From Lanius collurio (taxonomy: Eukaryota > Chordata > Aves > Passeriformes > Laniidae): DNA of 64,000 bases. Both the position numbers and the translations under genes were made by a program. The DNA is taken from positions 4,350,287 through 4,414,286 of the forward strand of contig JACBWW010000003.1 in the NCBI GenBank assembly GCA_020086605.1, given 5' to 3'. How positions within the stretch are numbered: the stretch's first letter is position 1; the number at the start of each line of letters is the position of its first letter. Below the pieces are notes generated by a model that made no database searches, was not told the origin of the DNA, and saw nothing but the letters and a program-made list of their open reading frames with translations. Positions 24,701 through 37,420 of this stretch are shown one piece after another.

Positions 24701-27700
24701 TCATTCTAAATGAAGATTTAAATTGAAATTATTGGAGAAGTTAAGAGGAAAAGATATGCCCAGTAAAATTAGAACAAGCATTTAAATGGAAGAGGGTATC
24801 TTTAATTATTTTCTTCCTTGGCATTGCAGAAAATCTCATGATATGATAACTAAGGATACTTTGGGGGGTTAAGAGCCCAACAGCAGAAAAGCTAATGGGA
24901 TTTTTTTTTCAGATAGAGGTTAAAGGGATGGTGCTGTAAGTAGGCTGTCAAACTATCTCAGCTCACCATCTGCTACATATTAATTTACAATAGAGAGATA
25001 GGTGAAGTGGGTGTTACTCTTCAGGAGCTATATAAATGTGTAACTTTCTCTCAATTAGTGTTCATTTCAAATGAAGAATAAAATCCCAGGAAATTCAGAC
25101 CAGAATACAAGCCAGGCAGAATTATATTTAAATGGTAATAATATTTCTGTAATACACAGCTAGAGCTGCAGTGTATTGCCAAGAATAAAGTCCAAAAGCC
25201 TAGGCTAAGCCATTTACCATTAATGTCATGAGATGTCTTTGTTTTGGATAGGTATGCAAAAAGGGATAGAATAAATGTGTGGTTTAATTTTATTTTTTCC
25301 CCTTTTGTTTTATTGGATATAAGTGTTGCAGTCTTAGTTTGAAGAAAAATGTTTTTCCTTTACGAGTATTAATTCCCTGTTGCACCAAATCAGATCAAGA
25401 AAAGGAAACAGCTACTTAAGAAAAACAAACTCTTTCTCCCATTCCTGTGTGAATCCTATACTAGCTGAAGAGAAAGAGAGGAGAACTCCTAGTTTTTGTG
25501 CATAGGAAGCCAGAAGCTACTTGTAAAAGTGTGAACAGGTTTACCTTTCTCACTGTAATGGCAACACGGAGCCCTATCCCATCTCTTGGACATGTGGGAC
25601 TTCCTCCAGGCTAATTCCCTTTCTCTCTGAATGGGACTGAAAATCCTTTTCTCGATCTCAAAGGAAATGGATCAAACACTGAGTGCAAAAATGAGGGCTG
25701 TGTGCAGCTTATAACTCTGTTAGAGATACTCATTGAAATAAAGTGAGATTCTTCTTTGGTAATTAAAAGGTTTGTACTACTATTTATAGAATAATGTGTT
25801 CCTTTAAATTCATAGATACTATTTTTCCTGGTCTCTTTAGTGTTTACTGTAGCATGAAATATTGGTTAACAATTAGTAGTGCTTAAGTGAAAATGCTGTT
25901 CAGTCTTAGGCTACTCATAGCAGACCTGGCTACGATTATGGTTTTATGTAGAAGAATTTCTTAAATCTTTATCCCAAGTTAGAAGCACATTTATTTTCCT
26001 CATTCATTTAATGCCCAAAGAATATATGAATTTTTCACCATGGCAGGGTTTTTTTGTCCCACGACCTGAAGTTTCCCCAAATCTCCTCCTCTTCTTCCCT
26101 CATGAAAGAAAAATACTAAATTCAGGGAAAATTAATAGAGCTATGCTCTAGCTTTCAATATTCTGTATCTCCTGTGCAAAGCCAGGGTGGTAACAGTGAG
26201 TGAGCAGCAGAAAGCAGGGGACATGGCTGTGACACTGGAGTGTGGGGGAACAGTACCTCTGCAGACCAGAGCTGTAATGGTGCAGTTCACCTCGGAGGCA
26301 AGTTTTTTTATAACACACAGCCATCTCCTGCTAAACGTCCAGAGCAAAGGTGGTGTGCTCAGCCATAATTTAAAGGACCATGACATGAAGAAAGGGTTAT
26401 GATGTTTAAGTTATAGGCCATCCAAATGTTATAGGCCCAAGCAAGTTCCTATTAGCAATAACTCAAGTCCACTGAGGAGATTTGACATTCAAAACTGATG
26501 AGCACTAATCCCTCGAGCCTGCTCCGACCCAGCCACACTCAGGCCACTTGGTAACCTGAGTGACCCAGGAGTCAAACCATGATAACCCTCTTCAATTTAA
26601 AGAGCAGCTTCTCCCCATCTGTCTGAGTTCTGACTCTGCACAATAAATTTCCCAAAGAGCATAAAGACCCATCTAGTGTATATCAAATCAATATCATTGT
26701 GGCTTGCAGCGATATCTGAGGCTACAGTTCACAAAATAAACTAGGCCAGGGGCTGGATTTCTGCCCTTGGCAATCAATCAGACTCACTGGGTCATAGATT
26801 TTAGTGTAAATTAACACAGCAGAAACAATCACGCTCCCCAGATGATGATATAATACAGTATTTGCTTTTCTTTTTCCCCCCATTTCATTGCTCATGCTCG
26901 GCGGCTAAGCTGTACTGAACAAGAATAATAAAAAGCAATGATTAGAAAGGTGGTGGTAATCATAAAGCAGAATATTAATATTCTCCTGACAAATATATAT
27001 AAAATGTACATAAAATATATACACAATATTAAAAGGAAAAAGGAGAGGGGAAGTGGTGTTAAGTCACTGATGTTTCAAAGGTGGTATTTTTGCTTAAGAA
27101 TTGTGGAAGTGATCTTGTAAATCAGTGTGAGTGGTTATCATTTTCTTTCATTACTGTATTTGAATCCAAAGATGCTAAATGCTCTGCTATTGTCTGCACC
27201 TACCACTTCCCCAACATGGTGTGGAGCATACTGACAAGTCCTTTCTCCACTTACAATTTGGGCTTTCCCCAACATTTGCCTGAGCATTGCCAACACTTTT
27301 CCCCAGAGGAGTTTTAATTTTTTCTCTTTAGTATGTCATTGTTATAGGAGAAGAGGCACCTGGTTTTTCCTGACACCCACCTTTATGCAAATCTCATCTT
27401 TTGAAATTTTCTCAGAATGTGCCACATATGAAAGCCTTGCAGGAATTACTATAATCTCTAATTATTCAATTGACATAAGACAGTGTATTGTATTTTCTGT
27501 CAGAGCCTCAGGAAGAAATGTCAATATTTTCAGCATTACCAGGACATTTTTTGAATTATAAACACCCATTTTCTAATGTTATCTCAAGCATCTTCACAAA
27601 ATATTTTACAGAAAGAAAATGTGATACACATAAAGATGCCAGCTGGATGTTTAATTTAATGCAACAGAGAATTATGGTAAGCAACTCTTTCATTCTTTAA

Positions 27701-28880
27701 GTATTCAAACCTTTACATTACTGTTCAGATAGTGTAATTCTAGTCAGAATGTATTTATTTGCAAAATACCTAATTAGATTGTACAAACAATATTTAGTTT
27801 ATATATAATAAAATACTAATCTGTGTACAAAAGCTACATGGTATGGATTAGAACTGCATGAGAATAATAACTACCATGCAGGAGTGGTTTCTGTTGAATA
27901 GTCAGAATAATAAGATTTATCAAATAACAGTTATAAGCAGGAATTCATTTCTTAGATTAAATTTATCCACTATTTTCTGCCAGGGGCATAAAGAAACAGA
28001 AGCTTCAAAGGTAGCTCTCTTCTGAGATGATTGAAGGCAAACTGTACTTCCTTTAGTGACAAATCTACTCTTCTGTTCTCTGACTAAAGAAAGGAGCTGG
28101 ATTAAGAGTCTGCGGAAGGGGGAGAATCCCTTGTGCGTGCGTTGGTGTGTCAAACTCAGGAAAGCTCTTAAGTAGTTGCTACAGGGTGGAACTGAGGTGG
28201 AACTGAGGAATTTGACACCCCAACGATTCAATATGTCCCTTTCCTGTGCAATGGGGATACAAGCTGGACTAGCAAAATGTGAGCATTAGAGGGCTGCACA
28301 GTGTCCCTTTATGGTAACTGTGAAGGAACCCCTTCTCACTATCTCAATGCTTATCTTATTTGGTGGGTAATTCCTGTGTGGCTGAGAACTTTTTCATGAA
28401 GGGAATAAAATTTCTGAGAAAGACTAAGTGAAATTTACAGGATTAGTGACAAATAACTGAAGAGTTTGTCAGAGGTGAAACAATATTCTCCCCCTCAAAT
28501 AAAACCTCAAAAGCAAAAAAACCCCACCAATGACTCAGTCTATAGGCTGAAGAAGTGTATTTTCTCTTTCCACAATAGTCCCCCTATGAACGGCTGAGTT
28601 ACAACCTCTTGCATGTTATTATTTTGGTTTTGAGTTTAGATTTCTCAGGAAAACTCTAGTTGAGAACTACTAAAACAACTGGTGTATTCTGCCAGCAACT
28701 AGATTACTCATTTTTCTAAAAGCTTGTGTAGCTCAATATTGCCTTGAGGATGCAACCCTTACGTGTTTGTTCACAGTGATTCTACACTTAATTTAAGTAG
28801 TTGAAATTAATTTCCTAATGTCCAAAATGTAGCAATTAGCTCTGTGTTCCATGGAAGTTACTGTTAAAATAAGATCCTGA
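21779..28880. other. Unassigned noncoding DNA
   Basis: No gene or recognisable transposon is visible over about 7 kb. Open frames are short (81 codons or fewer) and unfamiliar. The part around 26640-26910 is repeat-free and compositionally varied and is listed separately as a possible conserved element. The rest has the texture of avian intron or intergenic sequence. Confidence 0.55.
26640..26920. other. Possible conserved noncoding element
   Basis: This is a repeat-free stretch of about 280 bp with balanced composition. It contains clustered transcription-factor-like words (caatcaatca near 26772, tgatgatata near 26842, and an atatcaaatcaatatcatt segment near 26680). It has no coding potential. 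Such texture is typical of vertebrate noncoding elements under constraint, but this is inference without an alignment. Confidence 0.2.
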
Positions 28881-28889
28881 TTTTTTACT

Positions 28890-28891
<2 letters not shown>

Positions 28892-28922
<31 letters not shown>
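28892..28922. repeat. Abutting poly(T)/poly(A) tract (T12 A19)
   Basis: Twelve T residues (28892-28903) run straight into nineteen A residues (28904-28922). The arrangement is the same as at 21743-21778. The tract is self-complementary and could form a short hairpin or slipped structure. No retroelement body is visible beside it. Confidence 0.95.
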
Positions 28923-29663
28923 CAACTTATATGTAGAAAAATGTAGCTGAAAAAGTTCCTAAGGCCCTACCCTCCATCTCAGAAGGAAGAACACAGAAAT
29001 TGTCTCAACAAATTTTATTTGATCTTTTGTGAATCTGTATTATGCTGCAGACATTAATTATGTGGCAGCAGGATATTTTTCATGAGACTGCTTCTTTCAG
29101 AGCACAGGCTGGATGCACACAGGAGCAGAATTAAGATCTCACAGGGTACCATAAATCTCACCTTTCCCCAACTTGCTCTTTCTGGAGTTTGCCACATAAG
29201 CATCATTCCTCTGACCTATTTTGAACCACTTTAAAATAAGAACTTTGTTTCCTCCCTATCTTTCCCTGCATTTTTTCTTGGTTTAGTGATGTATACATGA
29301 AACAGGTCTGGATCTTTGGAGTGTTGCAATGATCGTACCCCTTAAATAAGGAGCAAGTGCTATCTGTCAATGTGCTGTGTTGTGCAACACCGTAGGCCAC
29401 ATGAGAGGTCTGCATTACATCATTTGTGGACTTTCCAGGTTTGTAATGTCCTTTCAGTGAACCTGAACTGAGTGTTGAGCTTATAACGAAAACTGAAACC
29501 CAGGGAGTTACTTGTGGTTTAGAATTTTTGCATAGCTTCAATATACACATACTGGGAGTCATTGCAATAAGATAAAGATGTGTTTCAGCCACTTGTGAGG
29601 TAGTAATGTTAATAGGTTAGAAATTTGCTTCCTAACATAAAAAATTTAATTGCTCCAATTTAG

Positions 29664-29766
29664 AGGTTTTGTGTTGGTTTTGTTGGGGTTTTTTGGTTTT
29701 TTTGTTTGTTTGTTTTTCTTTTTGTTTTGGTTTGGTTTTTTGTTTGTTTTGGTTTTTTGTTTTTTA
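29664..29766. repeat. T/G low-complexity tract, (TTTTG)n-like
   Basis: About 100 bp consist almost entirely of T with regularly spaced G or GG (ggtttt, gtttgtttg, ggtttggtttttt). This is a degenerate TTTG/TTTTG simple sequence, of a type frequent in bird genomes. The phenylalanine-rich frame it creates on the plus strand is not a gene. A complementary CA/A-rich tract lies at 38864-38985. Confidence 0.9.
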
Positions 29767-29980
29767 ACAAACACAGTACACTTTACACAGGGCATCTGTA
29801 ATATTTTTTGCAGTTCTTCAGTTGTAGAAAAAAGGCATGGGTTGCAAAGACTATATTTATAGATATTATTCTATAGATGTGTGAGTGTATGATTCTCTGT
29901 ATTTGTCTGTATGCCTGTGTATAAAAATAATGAAATATTCGCTAGGCTAGAAGAAAGAGGGGAAAATTACAAATAAATCC

Positions 29981-30165
29981 TACAGTCCAGTGGTCAGGGT
30001 ACTCCCCTGGAATGTGGGAGAATGCAGTCACAGTCCCTGCAGAGATGACTGTTAATTATGTACTGGAAGTAGAGCACTTCCAGAGGGAGAGATTAAGGGG
30101 TACCTATTCACTAGCCCATGGATTAAGGCACCTTCGTGGGAGATTTGTGTTCAGTGCCAATTGGA
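29981..30165 (+). repeat. Two direct tRNA-like SINE-type units (degenerate)
   Basis: Two copies of a tRNA-head-like sequence lie in the same orientation about 130 bp apart. Unit 1 (29981-30045) starts with an A-box-like cagtccagtggtcaggg, followed by cctggaatgtgggaga, and then a degenerate B-box region (cacagtccctgc). Unit 2 (30110-30165) has ctagcccatggattaagg and then gtgggagatttgtgttcagt. Both match the pattern of a widespread old sauropsid repeat (A box, the gcctgggatgtgggaga-like centre, then a gttcaa-type B box). They are too diverged to be functional tRNAs. The family name is unknown to me, and either tandem insertion or a dimeric SINE would explain the arrangement. Confidence 0.45.
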
Positions 30166-32507
30166 ATTCACTTGAAAGGTGAGCACTTCTAGGCAGTAAA
30201 AAGCTCATCTCCATGGTTTGAGACAGAAATTCTCCTCCTGACCACCAATTTTGGCATAGTAAGTGAGATGAGCACATCTTGCTTTTTAAGCCTGTGATGT
30301 CTTGGGTTTAAGACTAGCATTGCAGCTCCGGTTAGCAAGACTGTGACAGCCCTTTCTATGAAATTCTGGGGCCTGGGGCATTTCTCTGGTAGAAGCAGAC
30401 ATGTAAGAACTGTAGATACCTGCAACATAAAGGAAGGTGGTGGTGAGATAACATGGAAGGAGAACAACAGAGGAATGGGAATCTGAATCTTGTATTTGAC
30501 TCTCCTAAAAAATAGATGTTTTTTCTGTATTCACCCAAGGGAACATAGTGTTATTTTTTTTTCTTTCATTTCAAGTGTACACTCCTGGCCCTGTCTTCTT
30601 TTCTGTTTTCCTTGCCACAATTATTCCATGCCTGACCTTGGAAGTTAATTGCTTTAAGGGCCATTTTCATGGAACTTCCTTTGTGATGATGCTGCCTTGA
30701 AAGTCATCTTGGTATAAGGCCATTCTTAGGTTTCAGTAGGTCTAAGAGCCTACTTTGCTTTTGCTGGCTCCAGGAAAGTCAGAAGCCCATTGAGAGAATT
30801 CCCAACATCATGAGCCAGATGACAAGTTGATGGAAAGGGTGCACCAAGAAGAAATTATTCTTTCTCCCACTTGCAGCTGCCATGTGTCAGGGTCCTTTTT
30901 TTTCACATTCAAGTCCAAAAACATTCTCTTCTAAACTATTGCTGTGTCTGTGTTTTGTGCTTCATTAGCAACTCTTGAGATCTTTCTCCATGCCTTCCCT
31001 AACTGATTTCCAAATATAGCTATAGAGAAACTATATTTAAATCTTATAACACACCTTGATAACTATGTAGAATTTGCAGTCTTTAAAAATAAAAAGATCA
31101 TTCATCTTTTGTCTTAGATTTGTTATGCAAAGGAAAACTTTATAAATCCAGACTGAAGAGCTGAACAGGAAACACAGTGGAAGTCCTCATAGTTCTACCA
31201 AACTACCCAGGTACCTTTCCTGTTTGATTTATCTTTAAATTCACTTAAGTGTTTAAAATATTTAACCTATTAATGAAAAATAGTTTATCCAAATGATTTC
31301 TTTTATTTCCTTTTAATCGGGAAAAGTACTTCTTATTTTACAAAAGAAAACAGTTGCCAGACTGTTTAAAGGCTGGTAGCTGTTTAAATCTTGGAAGAAA
31401 ACATGGTGCTCTCAGCTTTTATTCTTATTTTCAAAAAATTAGTTATATTCAGATAACTCGGATAATCCTTTGGGAGAAAAACAAATGCTATGTTTCTTAC
31501 AAGACCCAAACATCCAATAAATCATTTGAGACTGAGGTAGTGAAAGCAATGCCAAACTGGGTTAATTTGGAGATTGGCCCCCATAGCTAATTTGACAAAT
31601 GGCACTGAAATTTAACTGGTATTTTTTCTATGCATGCTATTTTTGTTTGGTGGCTGTAAGAGTTATTAGCATGACTTGTTTCCTTCATGTTACTGCTTTT
31701 CATAAAGTTAACTAGTAGAATTGGTGCCAAGAAAGAAAAAAAATTATTCAATTGGTTCATGGTTTAAAGTAATAAAATGACACAGTATTAAAATGGCAAC
31801 AATCCTGCCCTTACAAAATTAGCTAGTACAAAACTAGATTCGGTTACAAACCGTATGCAAAATATACAGCAATAAAGAGAAATGCATATTTTCCCATTGT
31901 TTTACTGAATGTCATAAACAAAGGAAACCAAAATTCTGGGAAGTAATGCTCTGCTTGTTTTTCTAAGTAACACTAAGAAGCTGCTTAACTTAAATGGTAT
32001 ACCATGAGAAAATAATTTCTAATTATTTTAAGTAATATTTAGATCAATTCATAATAATCTTATTATCTTTCATGTTTATGTCAGTATTAGATTACTTTCA
32101 TGTTTGTTTAAGCGCTTTTGCTTTTTAGAATGTTGGTTTCAAAGGCAAATTGAGCATAGTTAAAATAATCAATGTCCTTTGTGGTTTCAGCCTATGCATA
32201 GAACAACAAAAGTTGAAAGGAATCTAGTGCTTTCTTATACAAACTATTAAGCTTTTACTGAAAAAAAATAGAATTATCTAGCTAATTATATCATTCATTA
32301 TTGCTACCTGCATATAGTTAGTAACTTACAGTCCATTAAAGAAAACTATGGTGAAAGAGATATGCTGTGAGAAAGAATAGCAGCTGGGCAGCCTCAATCC
32401 CTGTACAGCATTGCTCAAAAAATGGTCTTTGTTGGCTCATGTGAACGACAGAGAGTAAACAACAGTGTGGCGCTGAAATTACCGGATTTCACCTGGGAAA
32501 TGTCATA

Positions 32508-32580
32508 CACTTTTGCTCTGCCACAAACTTTCATTATGACCTTCAGCTGATTATTTCACTGTCTCTGAGCTCTTGTGTAG
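32508..32580 (+). repeat. Possible MIR SINE core fragment
   Basis: The order of words resembles the MIR core: ttgctctgccac, then tatgaccttcagctgatta, then ttcactgtctctgagctc. It compares with the MIR phrase about a test for accurate order: tgctctgccac, tgaccttgggcaag, cttaacctctctgagcctc. The match is short and diverged. MIRs are ancient amniote SINEs and rare, old copies are expected in birds. Confidence 0.4.
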
Positions 32581-35500
32581 AGCTACAAGGAGCCAAGGTG
32601 CTTCCTTTCTCTTGTCCTTTGCCTGCAGCTGGGCTATAGGAAACCTGTGGTGGGGGTTATACCTGTTCCTTTTGTCGTGCTGGTGTAGTCCATAGCCTGG
32701 TAGGGCACCTGTCTTGGCTGCAGCCACTCTCCCGGGCTGTACAGTGAGTAATGATACTAATCCAACAGGCCGTCTGTACATGAAAGCACTCATTAGCTTC
32801 ACTAAGATTTCCACTGGAGCCATAATTGCAGCAGTGAAGTGCTGACAATTTCTCAGCATGGGTCACCTTCTGAAATATTTAATGGGAGTGAAAAATACCT
32901 GAACTAATTGCTAGTGTCTTATTCTTTGTTGTTTTTTCCTCACTTCATCCTCCTGTGCTTTGTGCCTTACTGTCATGAAAGGAAAATTAACATTTTGCAG
33001 GGACTCTGGGGGCTCCATTGCAACACAAGAAGCAATAGGTGTAAAGGGTTGGCAACACTCTACAGGGTGCTCTCTGCTCCTACTCTCCTCCTGAGGTGCC
33101 TGAGGTATGCTGTTGTTCCTGCTGGTTTATGCATCTAGGATTTTTACTGACAGAAGAAAGCGAAGCATAGTAGGAGAAGGATTAAATTCGTGTCCAGGGC
33201 ACAGCTGAGCTTTCCCCTGATACAGAAACATTATATTGGGACTAGTCTGCTTTTTTAAAAGGTCAGCCTAAAGATATTTGCTGCTTCTCCATCTCAAATG
33301 TGAGCAATGTATGTCCATTACAAGATACCAAACCGTCATAACACCAAATCTCTGTGCACAGAGAGCATGCATGAGATAACACATTGATAAAAATATATTA
33401 ACTGATCCTACTCCATTTTTGAGATGATTTTGTTGTTTGTCTTTTGCAGTGAGAAGACACTTCAAATCGCTCTTTCCAAAATGGTAGTAGAATGTTTTCT
33501 TTTCTTAGAAGCCATCTTTTTAATCTTCCTTAACATTTCAGCTGTCTTTGTATAAATCACTCAAAAAATATTTTTACTCTGATAAAAGCATAGAGCCTGC
33601 TTTGCAAGACTCACAAGCTGGACTTGCTAAAAAATGACATTTCTCTTCTTAGTACTGGAAAGTGACATGCTATTGGTATGTGGCAAATCTATTGGCTAAT
33701 TGATCTATATTCAGTGGTAATACTTGTTCCAGTCAGAATTCCAGACCATTTGGTAGCTGGGAAAATATGCAAGGAGAATATTCACCTCAAGGATTTCAGT
33801 ATGTTTCATTGAAGATAACTTTTGCGTTTGTATCCAATTTGCATCTTTTTGATGAGCCCAGCTGTAAATTGATTTATAGAGTTCAATATTTCCAGAAGTA
33901 CACTACATAATCACAGGTGCCGATACTGAGTTAATTAACAAATATTTGTCACCTTCTGTTTCTGATTCTTTCTCCATGCAAGGGGACTTCTAATTCCCTG
34001 ATTATTGACCAGTGACACTTCCTAACACTATGTAAGAATGATACAAACCCTCCACTTTCTTTTTAACAAGGGTATTTATGTGTGCAAGAAAACTACTTGG
34101 TAACTGTACCTGTCATTAGCCAAAATGTCCAGATCTGCATCAAATTCACTCTTTCAATATTCACATGTATTCAGATCTAAGGTTTCAGGCCCCACCACTG
34201 AAAGGAAAGAGGGAAGTTCCTAAAGTGCAGAAGATTCCCTCTTCTTTTGAGAAGGGTTCTGAAGAAAAGTATAGATTCTGAGTATTCCTGTTGAATTCTA
34301 CATGGGTTTATTCCTCACAAAGCTGGAAATAAGTGAAGCTGTTAATCTGTAATTAGTGAAGCCCAAAGGACATCATGGTGACACAGGCATATATCAAAAC
34401 AAATGAAAACTTGAAACACTTAGCAGAAATAAACTGCATGTAAAAGCCAACAACTGTGCTTAACTATGAAACTAAATATGAAAAATTGTAAAGGAGAAGT
34501 TTTTGGAAATTGTAATTTCATCCTTTTTGCTGTAATGGATTGTAGGAAAGTTATAATAACCATGAACTACTTGTGCAAGATTATGCAGTGAGACAGAGGT
34601 GAAAAAATTAAATTAAACAACCTGAGGAGCAGAATTTTCCATAACCAGTCAGGCTAGAAACAGGTGGTTATTAATATAGAAGGCAGAATAAGTAAGTAAA
34701 AACTTTTAATCATAAAATATTTGTAATATGCTAACATAGCAATCTGAAAATCAGGAAATGCTGATTACTTTGTGATATTCAGCTTGCAATTTGAACTTAT
34801 TTAGGAAAAAAAATGCAATCATACTTAACTTGATCTAGATGTTCTAAGGAAAAAGCCTAGAGGGTAAAATATATACATATAGGAATCAAAAGAGAAACTA
34901 GACTTTTTCTATTATTTAACTACCAACTTAGTAGCCAAAAGGCAATTGTGAATCAGGAAACAAAGAAAATAAATATTCTGTTAACTGGTTATTCTATATG
35001 ATAAAAAGAGGTGTAAAAGAGGTGAAATTTTACCACTGACAGACTGTAACAGTGCATTTGATTGAGTGAGATTCAGTGGGACCAAGAATTTATTTCATGT
35101 CCCAAGGAGAATGAACCAGCAATGAGATTCCTTAAGGAAAATTTTCTGTAGGAGAACAAAATTTTTAGGTCATGCCAGTTTTAATAATTGTGTTGCAAAT
35201 ATAGAAGTATTTATTGTCCCTTTCAAAGTTTATGTTCCTGGAGTCAGATGTTTTCCTGAGACCCTCATGCAACAATTGAAAGAAAAAAAAAACAACAAGA
35301 AAAAAGGGTTTATGTGTTGATTTTTTTTTTTTTCCTTCAGTCTAATGAATTCTGAATAATTTCATTTCACAATGAGGGAAGAATAAAAGGTCAATAAAAT
35401 GTTGCTTGAAGAAACAGAATACTAAGAATCCAATAAATGATTAGCATGTAATTTAATAATCAGCCTAATTCCAGACAAGACTAAATAACTGTTATATAAT

Positions 35501-36004
35501 AAAGAAATAACAGAACAGTTGCTTTCTTTCAAACACAAATTTTAAGCAAGTGCAAGGAAATAATTTACTACTTTTATAAGAAATTTTTGGGATTCACTTT
35601 GTAGTACATCTTATCCTAAATAAATACCATACTTCTACATATAATTATGATGAATAAAAATATAAACAGTCATTAAATCATAATTTTATAAAGAATACCT
35701 TCTGGTATTGCATTAACTAAGGTAAAATTAGGAGCGCTAATCATACTTCAAGAATAAAATGCCCCATTAGCTTCAGAAAGGGCAAATTCTGTTGTGATAG
35801 AATTTGATAAGTATAGGGTTTTTTTTTTAAATAAATGCTGAGCATTTATCCGAGTTAACTTCAGTTGCTGAACTGTGTTATTCCTGTCTTCCATCAGTTG
35901 TTAAGGAAAAAAACAACATTAGCAATTCTTCAGAGCATAGCATGTGTTAATTTGCACTGTGAAGGTGGTTACCCCTCTCCACTGCCGTGGGTCTGGGTTT
36001 CCAG

Positions 36005-36078
36005 CTTAGAAGGTTTGACTAGAGGACCTCTTGATGTCTCTTCTAATCTAACTTAACCTATGAATTATTCTGTGTTCT
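36005..36078 (+). mobile_element. CR1 LINE 3'-end fragment, plus strand
   Basis: The segment aaggtttgactagaggacct followed by cttctaatctaacttaacct and the degenerate tail gaattattctgtg is the sense-strand 3' end of a CR1 (compare ggttggactagatgacct, then ccttccaacct, then attctatgattctgtg). Only about 75 bp is recognisable, which is the usual severe 5' truncation of CR1 insertions. It is old, with roughly one mismatch in every four or five bases by eye. Confidence 0.65.
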
Positions 36079-36999
36079 TCAGTCACCTCAAATAAGAACC
36101 CAATGCTTTAGTTCAGCTTCTGAAATTTCTCTCTCAGAGTTCTCCTCATTCCTGTGCTTTAGTTCACGTTGGAACAGACAACCTGGGTGATACAAAACTC
36201 TCCAGATGCATCCGTGGGAGTGCACTTATCCAGGATTACAGTTGCAACAGAGCATTCAGCCCACGGGGACCACACCAGACCTAGTCCAAATTAAAACATG
36301 CTAGAAATCCATACAATGAGGATATCAGCCCTCAGTACCAGCTACTGTGCTCTGCAGATCCCCCCCCTATTGCTCTGTTACTTGTTAATGTGGAGACAGA
36401 CAGGGCTGGCAGTAATGAATCCAAGCCTCCGGGCTCAGTATGCGAATGAATCCACAAAATGCAGACCAAATATTGTTATTATCTGAAAGCGAAGAGTCAC
36501 TTAAATAGCAATTTAGAACGTCCACTCTGTTTGCCCACAGAACAGGTCAAGCACCAAAATACTCAGTCATTTAACAGAGTTCATAGGGGACAACAGAAAT
36601 AATTTGGAAAAATTTTGCTAGAGAATTCTGCAGTTTTCAAAAGATTAATTTTCCCTTTTTATTTCTTTTTTCTTGGAAATGTTACACAGACTGCAGAACT
36701 ATATAAATACTAGAAGTATCAAGTATAATTTTTCTTAACCTTCTAAAACAGACATTATTTATGCAGAGCATAGCCACAATCATTATGAAAAAATCAAATA
36801 TTGACAGCATTTGAAATAAAAGTGCTTCATATTACCAGCGAGAGTAATTGCTGTTTCTGATGAATCTCCTATTTTTAAAATTACCTAATCTACAGAAAGA
36901 GATTACTAGAAATTATGCATCGTGATTGTAAACATTTGAGATTGCAGGCATTCAAGCCTCTTCTGAAAAATTCTATTCTTAGTGTTGCTTTTCAAAAAG

Positions 37000-37420
37000 A
37001 AGCAGCAGTGCTGAACATCTTACTATTTCACCTCTAAAGTTACTGGACTGTGGCACAGTAAGAGCAATCAATATTGGTTAATAGGCCAGATCTGTGTTAT
37101 TAGTATTCTTTACAACCTTGACATACTTCATTTTATGTACAGATTGCCTATGAAAACTTGGGCTTATATCTTGTCTAGACAATGCCTTACATGGCCATTC
37201 AAATTAATAATGTGCCAGAATTATCCTATGCTTAATGCAGCTGTGCTCTGTATTGACTCTGAAAATTAAATTTACTTCATGGTGCCTATTGACAGCTGGG
37301 TCTCAAGCATATTTAATGGATTTGAATGGAGTTTGGGCTATGGCTTATGCCTCCAAGCAAAATGTTAATAGCTAATAATTTTCATTAAAAGTGAGAGTGT
37401 TTATCTATAAACATTGCATT
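37000..37420. other. Possible conserved noncoding element
   Basis: This is repeat-free, AT-rich but varied sequence with many homeodomain- and bHLH-like words (ctaataattttcatta near 37372-37387, gacagctgg near 37290, caattaataatg-like words near 37200). It has no coding frame. The lack of simple repeats and transposons over 400 bp suggests constraint. This is inference from texture and could be chance. Confidence 0.2.

Noticed and set aside
29650..29862. Phe/Gly-rich frame that could look like a membrane protein
   Set aside because: It is a translation of the T/G low-complexity tract.
29981..30045. Functional tRNA gene
   Set aside because: The A and B boxes are degenerate, no cloverleaf can be drawn and there is no terminator. 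It fits a SINE relic better.
35282..35340. Strong splice-acceptor-like sequence (T13 then ccttcag)
   Set aside because: It is followed within a few codons by stops in all useful frames, and it is probably just the T-rich half of an A-rich/T-rich simple-sequence pair.
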